A DNA stretch of 64,000 nt from Vulcanisaeta sp. JCM 16159 (lineage in GTDB: Archaea; Thermoproteota; Thermoprotei; Thermoproteales; Thermocladiaceae). Below, piece by piece: positions 48,835 to 58,474 of this stretch. Made by a program: the position numbers and the translations under genes. The notes beneath the pieces are model-generated. The model made no database searches. It was given only the letters and a program-made list of their open reading frames with translations, and had not been told where the DNA came from. The stretch covers positions 62,001 to 126,000 of the forward strand of contig NZ_BBDN01000004.1 of NCBI RefSeq assembly GCF_001316265.1. Direction: 5' to 3'. The stretch's first letter is position 1, and every line of letters starts with the position of its first letter.

Positions 48835-49188
48835 ATGGAGGAGTATGACTCAAGGATCATAAAAGCGCTCGTTGATTTAGTAAGTAAGAGTAGGGGCAGA
48901 AGGGTAACCATTAAGGCAAGATCATTACTGAAGTTTGCAGGGCTTAATGACAAACACGCAGACATATTGAAGACGGCTAAGGTCCTCGGTAAATTAGCAA
49001 ACGATGGTTATGTCAGAGTTGAGAGTAATAAACCCGTCAAGACCAGGTCCAGGGTCCTTAGGTACATAATTACTGAGAGTATGGAGTTGTGGAAATTGGC
49101 TAAGGAGAACCCCAATAATGCCGTTAACATTTTACTGAGGAGGTTAAGGGATTTAAGCAATTACGGTGAGACACAGACCCAAGCTTGA
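48835..49188 (+). CDS. Small helical protein, possibly nucleic-acid binding
   Basis: 117 residues from ATG 48835 (MEEYDSRIIKALVDLVSK), rich in Lys/Arg, with a winged-helix-like pattern (ARSLLKFAGLNDKHADILKTAKVLGKLANDGYVRVE). No family recognised. The next gene starts at the base after its stop, so it is co-transcribed with the RNA methylase, which suggests a role in RNA or translation. ATG 48772 would add a Cys-rich stretch that looks untranslated. Confidence 0.6.
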   Translation: MEEYDSRIIKALVDLVSKSRGRRVTIKARSLLKFAGLNDKHADILKTAKVLGKLANDGYVRVESNKPVKTRSRVLRYIITESMELWKLAKENPNNAVNILLRRLRDLSNYGETQTQA

Positions 49189-50395
49189 ATGATAAGTAAC
49201 ATGACCATAAGGAAGGAGGTGGAGGTCGTTAAGGGACATAGACTAGATTATCAATTATATAAATACCTCCTACAATACTTCTCAGAGAGTGAACTGGAGA
49301 ATATTTTTGATAGTGTGAGGAAACCACCAAGCAGGTATTACGTGAGGGCTAACACAATGAGGATAAGCCCCGAGGAATTGATGAAACTACTACGTGAAAA
49401 ATCCATAGATATTTACCAAGATGAGCACTTGCCTGAGGCGCTCTGGTTCCCCGTTAAGGGACCCAATAAGGTGCCATCGGCACGTAAGTACGTACTTGCC
49501 GATAAGAAGGCCTCCGAGAGCGTTTACGTGGGCGCTAACTTATACGTACCTGGCGTTATCAAGATGGATAAAGACATTAGGAGGGGTGATGAGGTCAACG
49601 TCATAGCCCCAATGGCGAGGTCGTGGCCTTTGGAATTGCCGAGGTTGATGGTGATGAGGCCCTGAATACTAGGCGCGGCATAGCGTTAAGACATTGGTTA
49701 GTGTTTATACCATGCCTAAGGTTAGGGAGGTGAGGGAGTACGAATTGGGCCTTTTCTACGACCAGAGCTTACCTGCCCAATGGGTTGGTCATGTACTTGA
49801 TCCAAGGCCTGGTGAGGTTATCGTTGACATGAACGCAGCGCCTGGTGGTAAGACAAGCCATATAATACAATTGAGTAATGGTAAGGCTATTGTTCACGCA
49901 TTTGATAGAAGCGAGGGTAAGGTTAGGGAATTAATCGAGACCCTAAGTAGGCTCGGCATGGATGGTCTTTATAGGGTTGAGGTTAGGGACACGAGGTACC
50001 TGAATATTGATAGGCCGGACCTAGTTAACTCCGTGGATAAGGTATTGATTGACCCACCCTGCACAGACATGGGCGTTAGGCCCAGGCTCTTTGATGTGAA
50101 GACCATGGAGACCGTAAAGTCCACAGCAGAATACCAGAGGCAGTTCATTAAGGTTGCATGGAGATTGCTGAGACCCGGGGGCATTCTCATTTACTCAACA
50201 TGTACAATACCACCCCTTGAGAATGAGGACAACATGGCCTATGCCGAGAGCCTGGGTTTCGAGATAGTCGACATAAGCATTCCCAATGCATCTGGCGGAT
50301 TAACCGATAGGTATAGAAAATCCGTTGTTAGGTTCTATCCTCACGTACATGATACACCAGGTTTCTTCATAGCTAAACTCAGGAAGCTTTATTAA
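49189..50395 (+). CDS. RNA cytosine-C5 methyltransferase, NSUN/Sun family (one frame break)
   Basis: S-adenosylmethionine-dependent m5C methylase of tRNA or rRNA. N-terminal PUA-like part (LPEALWFPVKGPNKVP, ASESVYVGANLYVPGV), then the catalytic domain with NAAPGGKTSHI, FDRSEGKV, DPPCTDMG (release Cys) and YSTCTIPPLENEDN (nucleophilic Cys). A break near 49640 separates them; total about 402 residues. Target RNA not identifiable. Confidence 0.85.
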
Positions 50396-50595
50396 AGGCA
50401 TAATTGGTATAGTCCTTAGTGGTTCGTTAATTCCTAATATTGATACTTACTAATGTACTCTTAGATCCACCGCCACGTAGCACATGGTCGTTTTCTAATA
50501 TTAATGGATCCATAAAGGGGCACCAACCCATAATGACATTCTTACGCACCCTAACCACCAATATCTAATCAATAAGTGATCCTTTAATACCATGA

Positions 50596-50619
50596 TATAA
50601 AGACACACTTCAGTAGTTA
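50596..50619 (+). promoter_or_regulatory. Leaderless promoter of galK
   Basis: ATATAAAG at about 50595-50602 is 23 bases before ATG 50619, typical TATA-to-start spacing for a leaderless crenarchaeal mRNA. The 200 bases upstream hold no other convincing feature. Confidence 0.55.
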
Positions 50620-51872
50620 TGTCTATAGACGCGGTTACTAGGGAGTTCAGGGAATTCTTTAATGACAAGCCAACTCTGGTAACCTCCGCACCCGGCAGAC
50701 TGGACTTCCTTAATACGCACCAGGACTATAAGGGGTTACCCGTAGTCGCCGTAGGCATTAACCTAAGGACTTACATAGCCATTTCTAAGTCCCAGGGCGA
50801 GTTTACGGTGGCATCAGGTAATTTGAGGGATGATAATGTGGAGTATGTCGATAAGTTCTCACTGGGTGAATTGAAATTGCTTGGTGGTAAGTGGTTTGGC
50901 GATTACGTTAGAGCCTTGTAATGGCATTTATTAAGCGTGGATACTCTGTCAATTCCTTCAGGGCTTGGATACGCAGTAATGTTCCAATAGCCTCAGGACT
51001 TGGGAGTAGTGGGACATTATTGGTTGCGTTGGCCTCGGCGATCAATGCCATTAATGGGTTTAACCTTGATAGGAAGAACATGGCAGAGATAGCTTATGAG
51101 GCTGAACACGACGTTATGAACATACCCTGCGGCAGGCTTGATCAATACGCGGCTGCCTTCGGCAATATTGTTGTTATAGAGACTAAGCCTCCTTACAACG
51201 TCGAGGTCTTACCACGCCTTAATGGGGTATTCCTCGTCGTTGACACTGGCATTAGGCATAGTACCGCGGATATACATCCTAAGCGTCAACAGGAGATTGA
51301 TGAGGGGCTCCGTAAATTACTTAGTATGGACATACCTGGGAATTTGAGGAGAAAGCTTGGTGCCATTATTGGGAAGTTCGTTGGGACGAGATAAGGGAGG
51401 GCGAAATAAGTCAATTTATTGAGGAGTTGGATAACGCATCTAAAAGGAGGATATTATATACATTGAGGGCTAACGAAAGTACGAAACTGGCATTGAGCGT
51501 TATTAGGGAGGTAATGTCGATATTAAAGACCTAGCGAGTACACTCAACCTAAGTAGTGCTGAGGTGGATAGCTTGATTTCCCGTTATGACTGGAGGGAGG
51601 CCATGATTGGTAAGGTCATGACCTATCAACATAAATTACTCAGTGAGTATTATGATGTTAGCTTACCTGTAATAGATGAGTTGGTTAACTTCCTGGTAAG
51701 TGAGGGCGCCTATGGGGCTAAGTTGTCCGGGGCGGGTTTAGGCGGTTCAGTCATTGCGCTCGTTAGGGATGAGACTACCGCCAGGGAAATACTGAGCAAG
51801 GTCTTAAGTAGGGGCTTGGCCCCGAGGGGCTGGGTCGTCAGTATAGATAATGGGGTGATGGTGCATGGTTAA
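50619..51872 (+). CDS. galK: Galactokinase (three frame breaks)
   Basis: GHMP kinase phosphorylating galactose. Motif 1 APGRLDFLNTHQDYKG, motif 2 IASGLGSSGTLLVAL, and motif 3 KLSGAGLGGSVIAL are present in order. Pieces: 50619-50918, 50921-51391, a central part (to about 51540), and 51564-51872; total about 417 residues. The frame breaks near 50918, 51390 and 51530. Overlaps galT by 8 bases, forming a Leloir operon. Confidence 0.9.
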
Positions 51873-52845
51873 TAAGCCCGTCATGGAGCTTAGGTGGGAC
51901 CCAACACTTAGGGAGTGGGTTTTGGTGTCAAACATTAGGCGTTTTAGGCCGTGGCAACCAAGTAATTACTGCCCATTCTGCCCCGGAAATCCAGAGACTG
52001 GCTATGGGTGGAGAGCCCTAATACTTGAGAATAGGTACCCAATGCTCATGGAGAATCCGCCCGAACCCACTAATCACTGGTTTTATAGGACCGGTAAGTC
52101 AGTGGGTAGGTGCTACGTGGTTGTTGAAACCCCCGAGCACGACATTGACGATATTAGTGACCTACCCATTGACCAGATCGAGTATGTACTAAATATGGTA
52201 ATTAATAAGGTGAGGGAGGAGTCAAGTAGGGATTACGCGCATTACTTTCTTTGGTTTAGGAATAGGGGTAGGGAAATAGGGGTATCGTTAACGCACCCTC
52301 ACAGTCAAATATACGTATTACCATTCACGCCAAGTAAGGTGGAAAGAGAACTCGATAGTGCCAGGGAGTACTTCAATGAGCATAGTAGGTGCTTGTTTTG
52401 CGACATCCTAGGCGCTGAGCTCAGGGACGGCGTGAGACTAATCCATAGTAATGATTATTGGGTCTCATTCATGCCCTTCTACTCGCATTGGCCCTTTGAA
52501 GTTCACATCTACCCAAGGAGGCATATTCAATTAATTACGGAACTTACTAAGGAGGAGGTTAGGGGCTTGGCGGAGATCCTTAAGGTGTCGCTGTGTGGAT
52601 TAACGCACGTGTTTAATAAGTCAATGCCATACATATTAGTGTTGCACCAGGCACCGCTGAAGGGTGATTACCCGTACTATCACCTGCACATTGAGGTTTA
52701 TGGCATATTGAGGGAGGAGGATAAGATTAAGTATGCGGCCGGCATGGAGACCGGTGGCGGTAATTTCACGTACGACTCAGTGCCCGAGGAGAATGCACAG
52801 AGGATTAGGGATTCCGTGTTAAGAAATTGCATTCACAATGGTTAG
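51865..52845 (+). CDS. galT: Galactose-1-phosphate uridylyltransferase
   Basis: Second Leloir enzyme. 326 residues, complete: LREWVLVSNIRRFRPWQ, zinc ligands CPFCPGNPETG, and the active-site HPH in SLTHPHSQIYVLPF. A second zinc pair is CLFCDIL. Overlaps galK. galM at 14.1 kb supplies the anomer. Confidence 0.93.
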   Translation: MVNKPVMELRWDPTLREWVLVSNIRRFRPWQPSNYCPFCPGNPETGYGWRALILENRYPMLMENPPEPTNHWFYRTGKSVGRCYVVVETPEHDIDDISDLPIDQIEYVLNMVINKVREESSRDYAHYFLWFRNRGREIGVSLTHPHSQIYVLPFTPSKVERELDSAREYFNEHSRCLFCDILGAELRDGVRLIHSNDYWVSFMPFYSHWPFEVHIYPRRHIQLITELTKEEVRGLAEILKVSLCGLTHVFNKSMPYILVLHQAPLKGDYPYYHLHIEVYGILREEDKIKYAAGMETGGGNFTYDSVPEENAQRIRDSVLRNCIHNG

Positions 52846-52892
52846 TAATTAGCTGCGTTAGGTTTTTATTGAATTCCATCTTTTACGGCTCA

Positions 52893-53900
52893 ATGGGCAG
52901 TACATTTAAGATATCAGTTACTAAGATGGATTTTGGAGTTAGTGAAGAGTTGACGGGCAAGGTATACGACACGGTAATAATCGGTGGAGGACCGGCGGGC
53001 ATGTCGGCAGCCATATACGCGGCTAGGTACGGCATGAGCACAGTAATAATAACCGAGGAGGTTGGCGGGCAGGTGGCTAAGGCTGGCTGGGTTGAGAATT
53101 ACCTCGGCTACACAAGGATTATGGGCCCAGACCTAGTGACTAAGTTTGAGGAGCATGTTAAGTACTACAACGTGCCCATCGTGATCGATTCCGTAGAAAA
53201 CGTGGAGAGGGATGGCGACCTATTCAAGGTTTATACACTAAATGGTGATGAGTACACGGCTAGGACCATAATAATCACCGTCGGCGAGAAGAAGAGAAAG
53301 CTTAACGTACCTGGCGAGGATACATTCAACGGCAGGGGCGTCAGCTACTGCGCACCCTGTGATGCGCCGTTGTTTAAGGGTAAGGTCGTCGCGGTGGTCG
53401 GTGGCGGCGACTCGGCGGCGTCAGCGGCATTGTTATTGACCGAGTATGCCAGTAAGGTTTACATGATACACAGGAGAAATCAGTTGAGGGCCCAGAAGTA
53501 TTACCAGGACCTGTTGCTTAAGAATCCGAAGATAGAGATCATGTGGAACACCGTGGTTAAGGAGTTACAGGGCGATAAACTGCTTAGGAAGGCAATACTG
53601 CAGAGGGTCGATACAAAGGAGGTGTTTGAATTACCACTTGATGGTTTATTTGTCGAAATAGGCGCGGAGCCTCCAGTCGACTTATTTAAGAGGATTGGGC
53701 TTGAACTCTCGCAGGACGGATACGTAAAGGTCAATCACCTAATGGAGACAAGCGTACCGGGCATCTACGCAGCAGGTGACTGCGTTGACTTAACGCCAAG
53801 GGACTTTAGGCAGATAGTGGTGGCTGCTGGGCAGGGGGCCCTCGCCGCATACTCGGCCTATAATTACATAATCAAGAGGTACGGGTTTAACAGACACTAA
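52893..53900 (+). CDS. trxB: Thioredoxin reductase-like flavoprotein
   Basis: NAD(P)H-dependent disulfide reductase. Two dinucleotide folds (VIIGGGPAGMSAAIYAARY and VVAVVGGGDSAASAALLL) flank the redox active site CAPCD; the FAD end is PGIYAAGDCVDLTPRDFRQI. About 335 residues. Start chosen at ATG 52893, about 26 nt after a TTTTTATTG element; the upstream in-frame ATG overlaps galT. Preference for NADPH or NADH cannot be read. Confidence 0.9.
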   Translation: MGSTFKISVTKMDFGVSEELTGKVYDTVIIGGGPAGMSAAIYAARYGMSTVIITEEVGGQVAKAGWVENYLGYTRIMGPDLVTKFEEHVKYYNVPIVIDSVENVERDGDLFKVYTLNGDEYTARTIIITVGEKKRKLNVPGEDTFNGRGVSYCAPCDAPLFKGKVVAVVGGGDSAASAALLLTEYASKVYMIHRRNQLRAQKYYQDLLLKNPKIEIMWNTVVKELQGDKLLRKAILQRVDTKEVFELPLDGLFVEIGAEPPVDLFKRIGLELSQDGYVKVNHLMETSVPGIYAAGDCVDLTPRDFRQIVVAAGQGALAAYSAYNYIIKRYGFNRH

Positions 53901-53946
53901 GACGGAAAGAAAGTTTATTTATTGATTTCACAGACCTTGATTTGAA

Positions 53947-54816
53947 ATGATTAATAGACGCAATGAAGAAGAGGAAACAATAGGTGTACTCGAGGAATTA
54001 CCTCTCTCGGCTAGGTTAATCCTCAATTACCTGGAGTTCGAGCATTTAATAAATAATAAGACCTACATCACGTTTAAGGAGATAATAGATGGTACGGGGC
54101 TTGGGGCTAGAACCGCCAGGAACGCCATTAATCTGCTGCGCAAGAGGGGGTTTGTTGAGACTTACCTAGACGTGAAGGAGAGGAGGAGGTACATGTATAG
54201 GCTTAACTTCAGGAATCTTACTCAGGATAGGGTTGACGTATCGCCTGGGCTCTATGTAATAGATGTTGGGCTTGGCACAATACCAAGCATGACATTTAGG
54301 ATTTACAGGGTGTTAAGGGCTACGGCTGTGGCGTTTTACACGGATAGCGTCCCAACAAGTTATCTCGAGTTCACTAAATGTACCTGCGCAATGCAGAGGT
54401 TAATTAATTATGAACCGCAGGGCTTTGAGGAGGTTGTATACACGGTAACGAGTAACGGGGGCTCTGCGGCATTGGTCATGGATGCATTACTTGATTCCCA
54501 AGTTGTGAAGCCATACATAGATGCCGTATATGAATCCTCTGATCATAATCACGTAATGATATACAGGGTTGTCGGCGTCTCACCAATTCAGGTAGCCCTT
54601 GAATTACTATTAATGGGTAGGGAGGATAAGGTGTCGTATAGGAGGGAGAGCACCATAATTCGAATAATAGTGACTAGGGAAAGGCTTCAATTGAAGGATT
54701 ACATTAAGGCATACGTCCTGGCAATGAGTGATGATGGATTAACACTTAAGGAGTATGACCAGGATCATGATTTTAATGGAATGAAGCCTACATTATTTAC
54801 TCAAAGACGTAAATGA
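53947..54816 (+). CDS. Winged helix fused to a tetrapyrrole-methylase-like domain
   Basis: 289 residues. The first 90 are a winged helix (LPLSARLILNYLEFEHL, GTGLGARTARNAINLLRKRGFVETYL) and the rest starts SPGLYVIDVGLGTIPSMTFRIYRVLRA, echoing the tetrapyrrole methylase/DphB opening (VGLG...). No full catalytic GRG motif is visible, so this may be a ligand-binding domain. Divergent from none; it faces the SQR cluster tail to tail. A role sensing siroheme, haem or a related pigment is a guess. Confidence 0.55.
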   Translation: MINRRNEEEETIGVLEELPLSARLILNYLEFEHLINNKTYITFKEIIDGTGLGARTARNAINLLRKRGFVETYLDVKERRRYMYRLNFRNLTQDRVDVSPGLYVIDVGLGTIPSMTFRIYRVLRATAVAFYTDSVPTSYLEFTKCTCAMQRLINYEPQGFEEVVYTVTSNGGSAALVMDALLDSQVVKPYIDAVYESSDHNHVMIYRVVGVSPIQVALELLLMGREDKVSYRRESTIIRIIVTRERLQLKDYIKAYVLAMSDDGLTLKEYDQDHDFNGMKPTLFTQRRK

Positions 54817-54827
54817 AGCCCTTTAAT

Positions 54828-55460
54828 CTACTTAATTTCACTTTCAGCTAATTGCTTACCGAGGTACTTAGCCGCTAGTAATAGGAACCTTAATCCTCTC
54901 CTGGCATCGTTATCCCTTATCAACTCATTCACTGTCTCAATGACGGACTTACCATCAACAGCAACCTCCCTAGCAGCATTTAGGGAAGCCACATAGGCGC
55001 AGCACCTGATACGTGCCATGAACTCCAACAATGCATCTAGGTTCGTCATTAAGTACATGCTATTATCATTAATTAAAGTATGTACCAATTCATTCAATAC
55101 CTCGGGATCCCCAAGCACGTCTTTTAACGTATCAAGAAGGCCAACATTACCCATTGCGCCTATGAGGTCAAGGGCCTTCTCAACACCATCCCTTATGCTG
55201 GGTTCCGTGAACTTTGCCATTATTGATAGTAATTTGTCATATTCATTTAGTAATTTAATGACGTTTGTAGTTAGTAGGTTTTTCACTAAATCCTTAACGA
55301 CCTCATTGTTTAGTAAGTCATTTAGTGAATCGAGTATCCCAAGCTCATCTAATCTCTTTATAACCTTAAGGAATTTAATAAGCGGCTCTAGGTATTCGGG
55401 CGTTAATACCTCAAGGAGCTTACTCTCAAACTCTAGCTGGTTCCCAACCACGTCACTCAC
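54828..55460 (-). CDS. DUF1641 protein associated with sulfide:quinone oxidoreductase
   Basis: 210 residues, helical, matching DUF1641 in the segments LIKFLKVIKRLDELGILDSLNDLLNNEVV, and LLDTLKDVLGDPEVLNELV. Overlaps the end of the SQR gene by 4 bases. DUF1641 genes commonly accompany SQR or formate dehydrogenase; role unknown, perhaps an assembly or electron-transfer accessory. Confidence 0.8.
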   Translation of the reverse strand: MSDVVGNQLEFESKLLEVLTPEYLEPLIKFLKVIKRLDELGILDSLNDLLNNEVVKDLVKNLLTTNVIKLLNEYDKLLSIMAKFTEPSIRDGVEKALDLIGAMGNVGLLDTLKDVLGDPEVLNELVHTLINDNSMYLMTNLDALLEFMARIRCCAYVASLNAAREVAVDGKSVIETVNELIRDNDARRGLRFLLLAAKYLGKQLAESEIK

Positions 55461-56650
55461 CTATATAGGTAACGTAGCTTTGCGGGTTCCGTAGCCTCGA
55501 AGTAAGCCTCGAATATTGGATCCCAAAGCTCTGGGTATAGTATCATGTCCCAGTAGGTCGCCGCAAAGGCAACCTTAAACAAATGGTTAATCCTGTTTAT
55601 TGGGTATTTAATTGTTGAGTTATTGTAGTCACTTATTACGAATGTGCCAAGGCCATAACCAACATCAAATGGGCAGTTAGTACGGCCCGTGTTACGGGCA
55701 TCCTCACCCTGAAGAATCCTAGCCACAACACCAGCCTGTAGGTGAGCTGTAACCCCCGTTTTGGCGACGGGAAGTGCCGAGGCATCACCAATCACGAACG
55801 CATCATCGAACCCCTTAGCCCTATTCGTGAATTTATCCGCCTGGACAAACCTATCACTATCCAACACATCCTCAGGTACGTACTTAATATCAACACCAAC
55901 GTGCGGTGGTACGACTATCGCAGCATCGAACTTAAGCTCCTCGCCCTCCATGGAGTAGGCGACCCTCCTCTCAGGGTCTACGTGGTCAAGCGTGTAGAAG
56001 GTTATGTACTCAATACCCCTTTCCTTAAGCAGCGGCTCTATTAACTCATTCATGGGCTCGGCGGGGTACGGCCTTGGGTAGAAGGTCGCAAAGACTATCC
56101 TCACCTTATCCCTCAAGCCCCTCCTCCTGAAGAATTCCTCAGCGAGGAACGTACCCTCCAACGGGCTTGGTGGGCATCTATAAGCGCCCGGAGCCAGTAT
56201 GATCGCCAAGGTGCCCTCCCTCATGCCGTTCAATGTCTGCCAAACCCTCCAGGCATTCTCCTCGTTGCTATGGTAATTACCGAACATCTCCGTGACCTTA
56301 TCGAGACCGGGAACCCTCGAGTAATCCACAGTGGCCCCTGTGGCTATCACTACGTAGTCATACTCAAGCCTCTTCCTGTTCTCAAGCTCCACGTACCTGT
56401 CCTGAAGATTAACAACCCTTACGCCGGACTGTATGAAGTTTACCCAGGGTTTAAGCACCGAGCGTATCTCACGCTTAATGGGCCTCCTGGAGCCCCTGAA
56501 GGCTATGTAGAGTAGCCAGGGCCAGAAGTAATTATAGGGTTGTTTATCTATAATCGTAACCTCAAACTCATCCCTTGGGAGCCTATTAGCGAGCATTGCG
56601 CCGCCTGTGCCGCCTCCGATAATAATTACCTTCTTTTTAACCGTGGACAT
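55457..56650 (-). CDS. sqr: Sulfide:quinone oxidoreductase-like flavoprotein
   Basis: 397 residues, complete. FAD fold VIIIGGGTGGAMLANRLP, a second Rossmann (VVIATGATVDYSRVPGL), Cys candidates in APGAYRCPPSPLEGTF and GRTNCPFDVG, and GDASALPVAKTGVTAHLQA. This pattern fits SQR/flavocytochrome c-like sulfide dehydrogenases that transfer electrons from sulfide to quinone. First of its operon is the DsrE gene upstream (minus strand): dsrE-tusA-sqr-DUF1641. It would remove sulfide or make polysulfide when electron flow reverses. Confidence 0.85.
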   Translation of the reverse strand: MSTVKKKVIIIGGGTGGAMLANRLPRDEFEVTIIDKQPYNYFWPWLLYIAFRGSRRPIKREIRSVLKPWVNFIQSGVRVVNLQDRYVELENRKRLEYDYVVIATGATVDYSRVPGLDKVTEMFGNYHSNEENAWRVWQTLNGMREGTLAIILAPGAYRCPPSPLEGTFLAEEFFRRRGLRDKVRIVFATFYPRPYPAEPMNELIEPLLKERGIEYITFYTLDHVDPERRVAYSMEGEELKFDAAIVVPPHVGVDIKYVPEDVLDSDRFVQADKFTNRAKGFDDAFVIGDASALPVAKTGVTAHLQAGVVARILQGEDARNTGRTNCPFDVGYGLGTFVISDYNNSTIKYPINRINHLFKVAFAATYWDMILYPELWDPIFEAYFEATEPAKLRYLYR

Positions 56651-56665
56651 GATAAATCGCCTTAA

Positions 56666-56908
56666 TCACTTCTTGGCAGTTACCTTAATCACGGCTACTA
56701 TTTTATCAGACTCCTTCCTAAGTTCCAGGAGTTGATTGCCAGTCCTCTGTATCCAAGCCCTTATGTCCGGCTCAAAACCTGGGTCCGTGGCCCAGACCTC
56801 GATTAAGTCACCATTCCTCGCATTCCTATACGCCTTAACAACCTCGGTAATGGGTCCCGGGCAGGCAATGCCCCTGGCGTCCACGAGGATCCTATTGCCC
56901 TGGCTCAT
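56666..56908 (-). CDS. TusA-type sulfur carrier
   Basis: 80 residues with the signature LVDARGIACPGPITEVVKA; the CPGP Cys carries persulfide. Start ATG 56908 after a GGTGATGG ribosome site. Lies between dsrE and sqr, as in many sulfur-handling clusters. Complete. Confidence 0.88.
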   Translation of the reverse strand: MSQGNRILVDARGIACPGPITEVVKAYRNARNGDLIEVWATDPGFEPDIRAWIQRTGNQLLELRKESDKIVAVIKVTAKK

Positions 56909-56918
56909 GTCCATCACC

Positions 56919-57335
56919 TCATATGAAGAGTACCTGCCCTCCCTTGGCCATTTCCAGGAATGTCGTTACGCCAACAACATCATCAACAAGTGATGGGTCA
57001 AAGTCCTCCTTCTTAAGGCCGGCTGCCGACGCCATCATTGAGCATACGTAGACCTTGGCACCCATTTTCTTAGCCTCCCTGAGCATGTCGAGCCATGTCG
57101 GCGCCTTTATCCTAGCCATACCCTCCTGAAGCTTAGGCACAAACTGCTCAAACTCCTTAGGCCAAACGGGTGGTGTTGGGTTCTTCAGTAGCTTAAACAT
57201 TGCCCATCCAGTGAAGAAGATATTCACCTCATAACCAAGCGCCGTAGCCGCCTGCGAAATCACACCGACCGGTATTAACCTGTCCTCAGTCCCCGAGAAC
57301 ACGATCATGCTTATTTTATCCTTACCCGAGCTCAT
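56919..57335 (-). CDS. DsrE-family protein with extended loop (DsrE3-like)
   Basis: 138 residues: IVFSGTEDRLIPVGVISQAATALGYEVNIFFTGWAMFKLL, then MLREAKKMGAKVYVCSMMASAAGLKKEDFDPSLVDDVVG with the Cys strand. This is the DsrE2/3-like subgroup found with TusA and SQR. ATG 57335. First gene of the sulfide operon. The promoter carries a GTGCAT...ATGCGC palindrome. Confidence 0.85.
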   Translation of the reverse strand: MSSGKDKISMIVFSGTEDRLIPVGVISQAATALGYEVNIFFTGWAMFKLLKNPTPPVWPKEFEQFVPKLQEGMARIKAPTWLDMLREAKKMGAKVYVCSMMASAAGLKKEDFDPSLVDDVVGVTTFLEMAKGGQVLFI

Positions 57336-57379
57336 ACAAGGATACGAAGTATTCAAATGAATAAAAATAATAAAATTAA

Positions 57380-57394
57380 GCGCATTTTATGCAC
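57380..57394. promoter_or_regulatory. GCGCAT-TTT-ATGCAC palindrome before dsrE of the SQR cluster
   Basis: Read toward dsrE it is GTGCATAAAATGCGC, close to the palindrome before Cys-cluster regulator 1 (GTGCATAAAATGCATT). It precedes the TATA-like TTTATTATTTTTATT of this operon. Confidence 0.5.
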
Positions 57395-57407
57395 CTGAAA
57401 AATAATC

Positions 57408-57649
57408 TTATAAAACCAAACAAAAGACTAAGAAAGAATATAGATAAAAACAAAACAATGCGAAAGAATTCATTAATTTATAATTGCCATGCCGCGTAAT
57501 TTTATCGTGAAGACCCCTAATAATGTTGAGACCTACGTTGTAACCCTTCAATTCAATTTTTCCAGTTAATACCCCCTTCCTCATCTTATCAAGCGACTCT
57601 GTACAACATCAAGACAATCAATACCCTTAAGAGATTCAACAATATTCAT
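57408..57649 (-). pseudogene. Possible small gene or fragment (C-terminal dehydrogenase-like)
   Basis: From ATG 57649, about 30 nt after TTTATATC, the frame gives MNIVESLKGIDCLDVVQS and, after a break near 57603, LDKMRKGVLTGKIELKGYN, which is reminiscent of the last residues of zinc alcohol dehydrogenases. No other part of such a gene is nearby. The rest of the 57336-57742 gap is AT-rich and holds only the operator described above. Very tentative. Confidence 0.22.
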
Positions 57650-57742
57650 AGTAATAGTTAGGTTATGAGCCGTAGATATAAATGACTAATTAATGTAGGA
57701 CTAGGAGATTTTATTAAGGTATTCGTTACTGATTTTCAGAAA

Positions 57743-58253
57743 ATGGGCGAAGGCGTAGTACCCCAGGTTAAGGACCTAGGGAATTACGTAAAATTCAGGC
57801 TTGAGGAGGCGATAATCGAGCTTAACCTAGCCATTGAACTCCTCGAGAGGGGATACAGCAGAAAAGCATCGCAAAAGGCATTCATGCGTGGAAAGCCATA
57901 GTTAGTGCCCTAGTCTCACTGAACATGGATAATATGCCTAAAGACGAGAAGGAGAGAGAGTGGTACAGAAAAATAGGTTTTCTAGCCCTAACAACAGGCT
58001 CAACGTAATAGCGAGAAGACTAGAGGAGCTGGGCTATAGGGAAGCCGTAGGCATAAACTCACTGGCCCTAAAACTACATAGGTATGCATATAACGGGCTC
58101 TACCGTGGGGCCAGCGACTATGCGGACAGGAAAGACGCGATAGAGGACCTAGTAGTACTGATTAAGAAATTAACGCAATTAATAGCCGAGCTAGGCAGGG
58201 AGAAGGAAGCCAATGAAATACTAAAGAAGATAGAAGGCCCAACCCACGGTTAA
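57743..58253 (+). CDS. PaREP1 family protein (two frame breaks)
   Basis: LEEAIIELNLAIELLERGYSRKASQKAFM and AWKAIVSALVSL are the PaREP1 core; the second part NVIARRLEELGYREAVGINSL ... KLHRYAYNGLYRGASDYADR completes it. Frame breaks near 57884 and 57975; total about 170 residues. Second PaREP1 gene in the window. PaREP1 proteins are mobile-looking, HEPN-like genes of unknown role; this one sits 700 bases before the CRISPR array. Confidence 0.75.
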
Positions 58254-58474
58254 TGAACCAAGACACGGCCCAACCAAATCCCCAAGCAACGCACAAACAA
58301 CTCAAGCCAAAACCCCCAAAAAAAAGCGAGAAGTCACTTTGTTTCTTTGGCTCTTGTTGGTACGTCTTTCTGCTCCTGACCCTTGCGTTTCTTTTTTTGT
58401 TGTTTTCACGATATTTCTACCCCTAAACACCGAGCCTGCCCCAACGATACTTAATACATTGTAAAATAGAGAGC

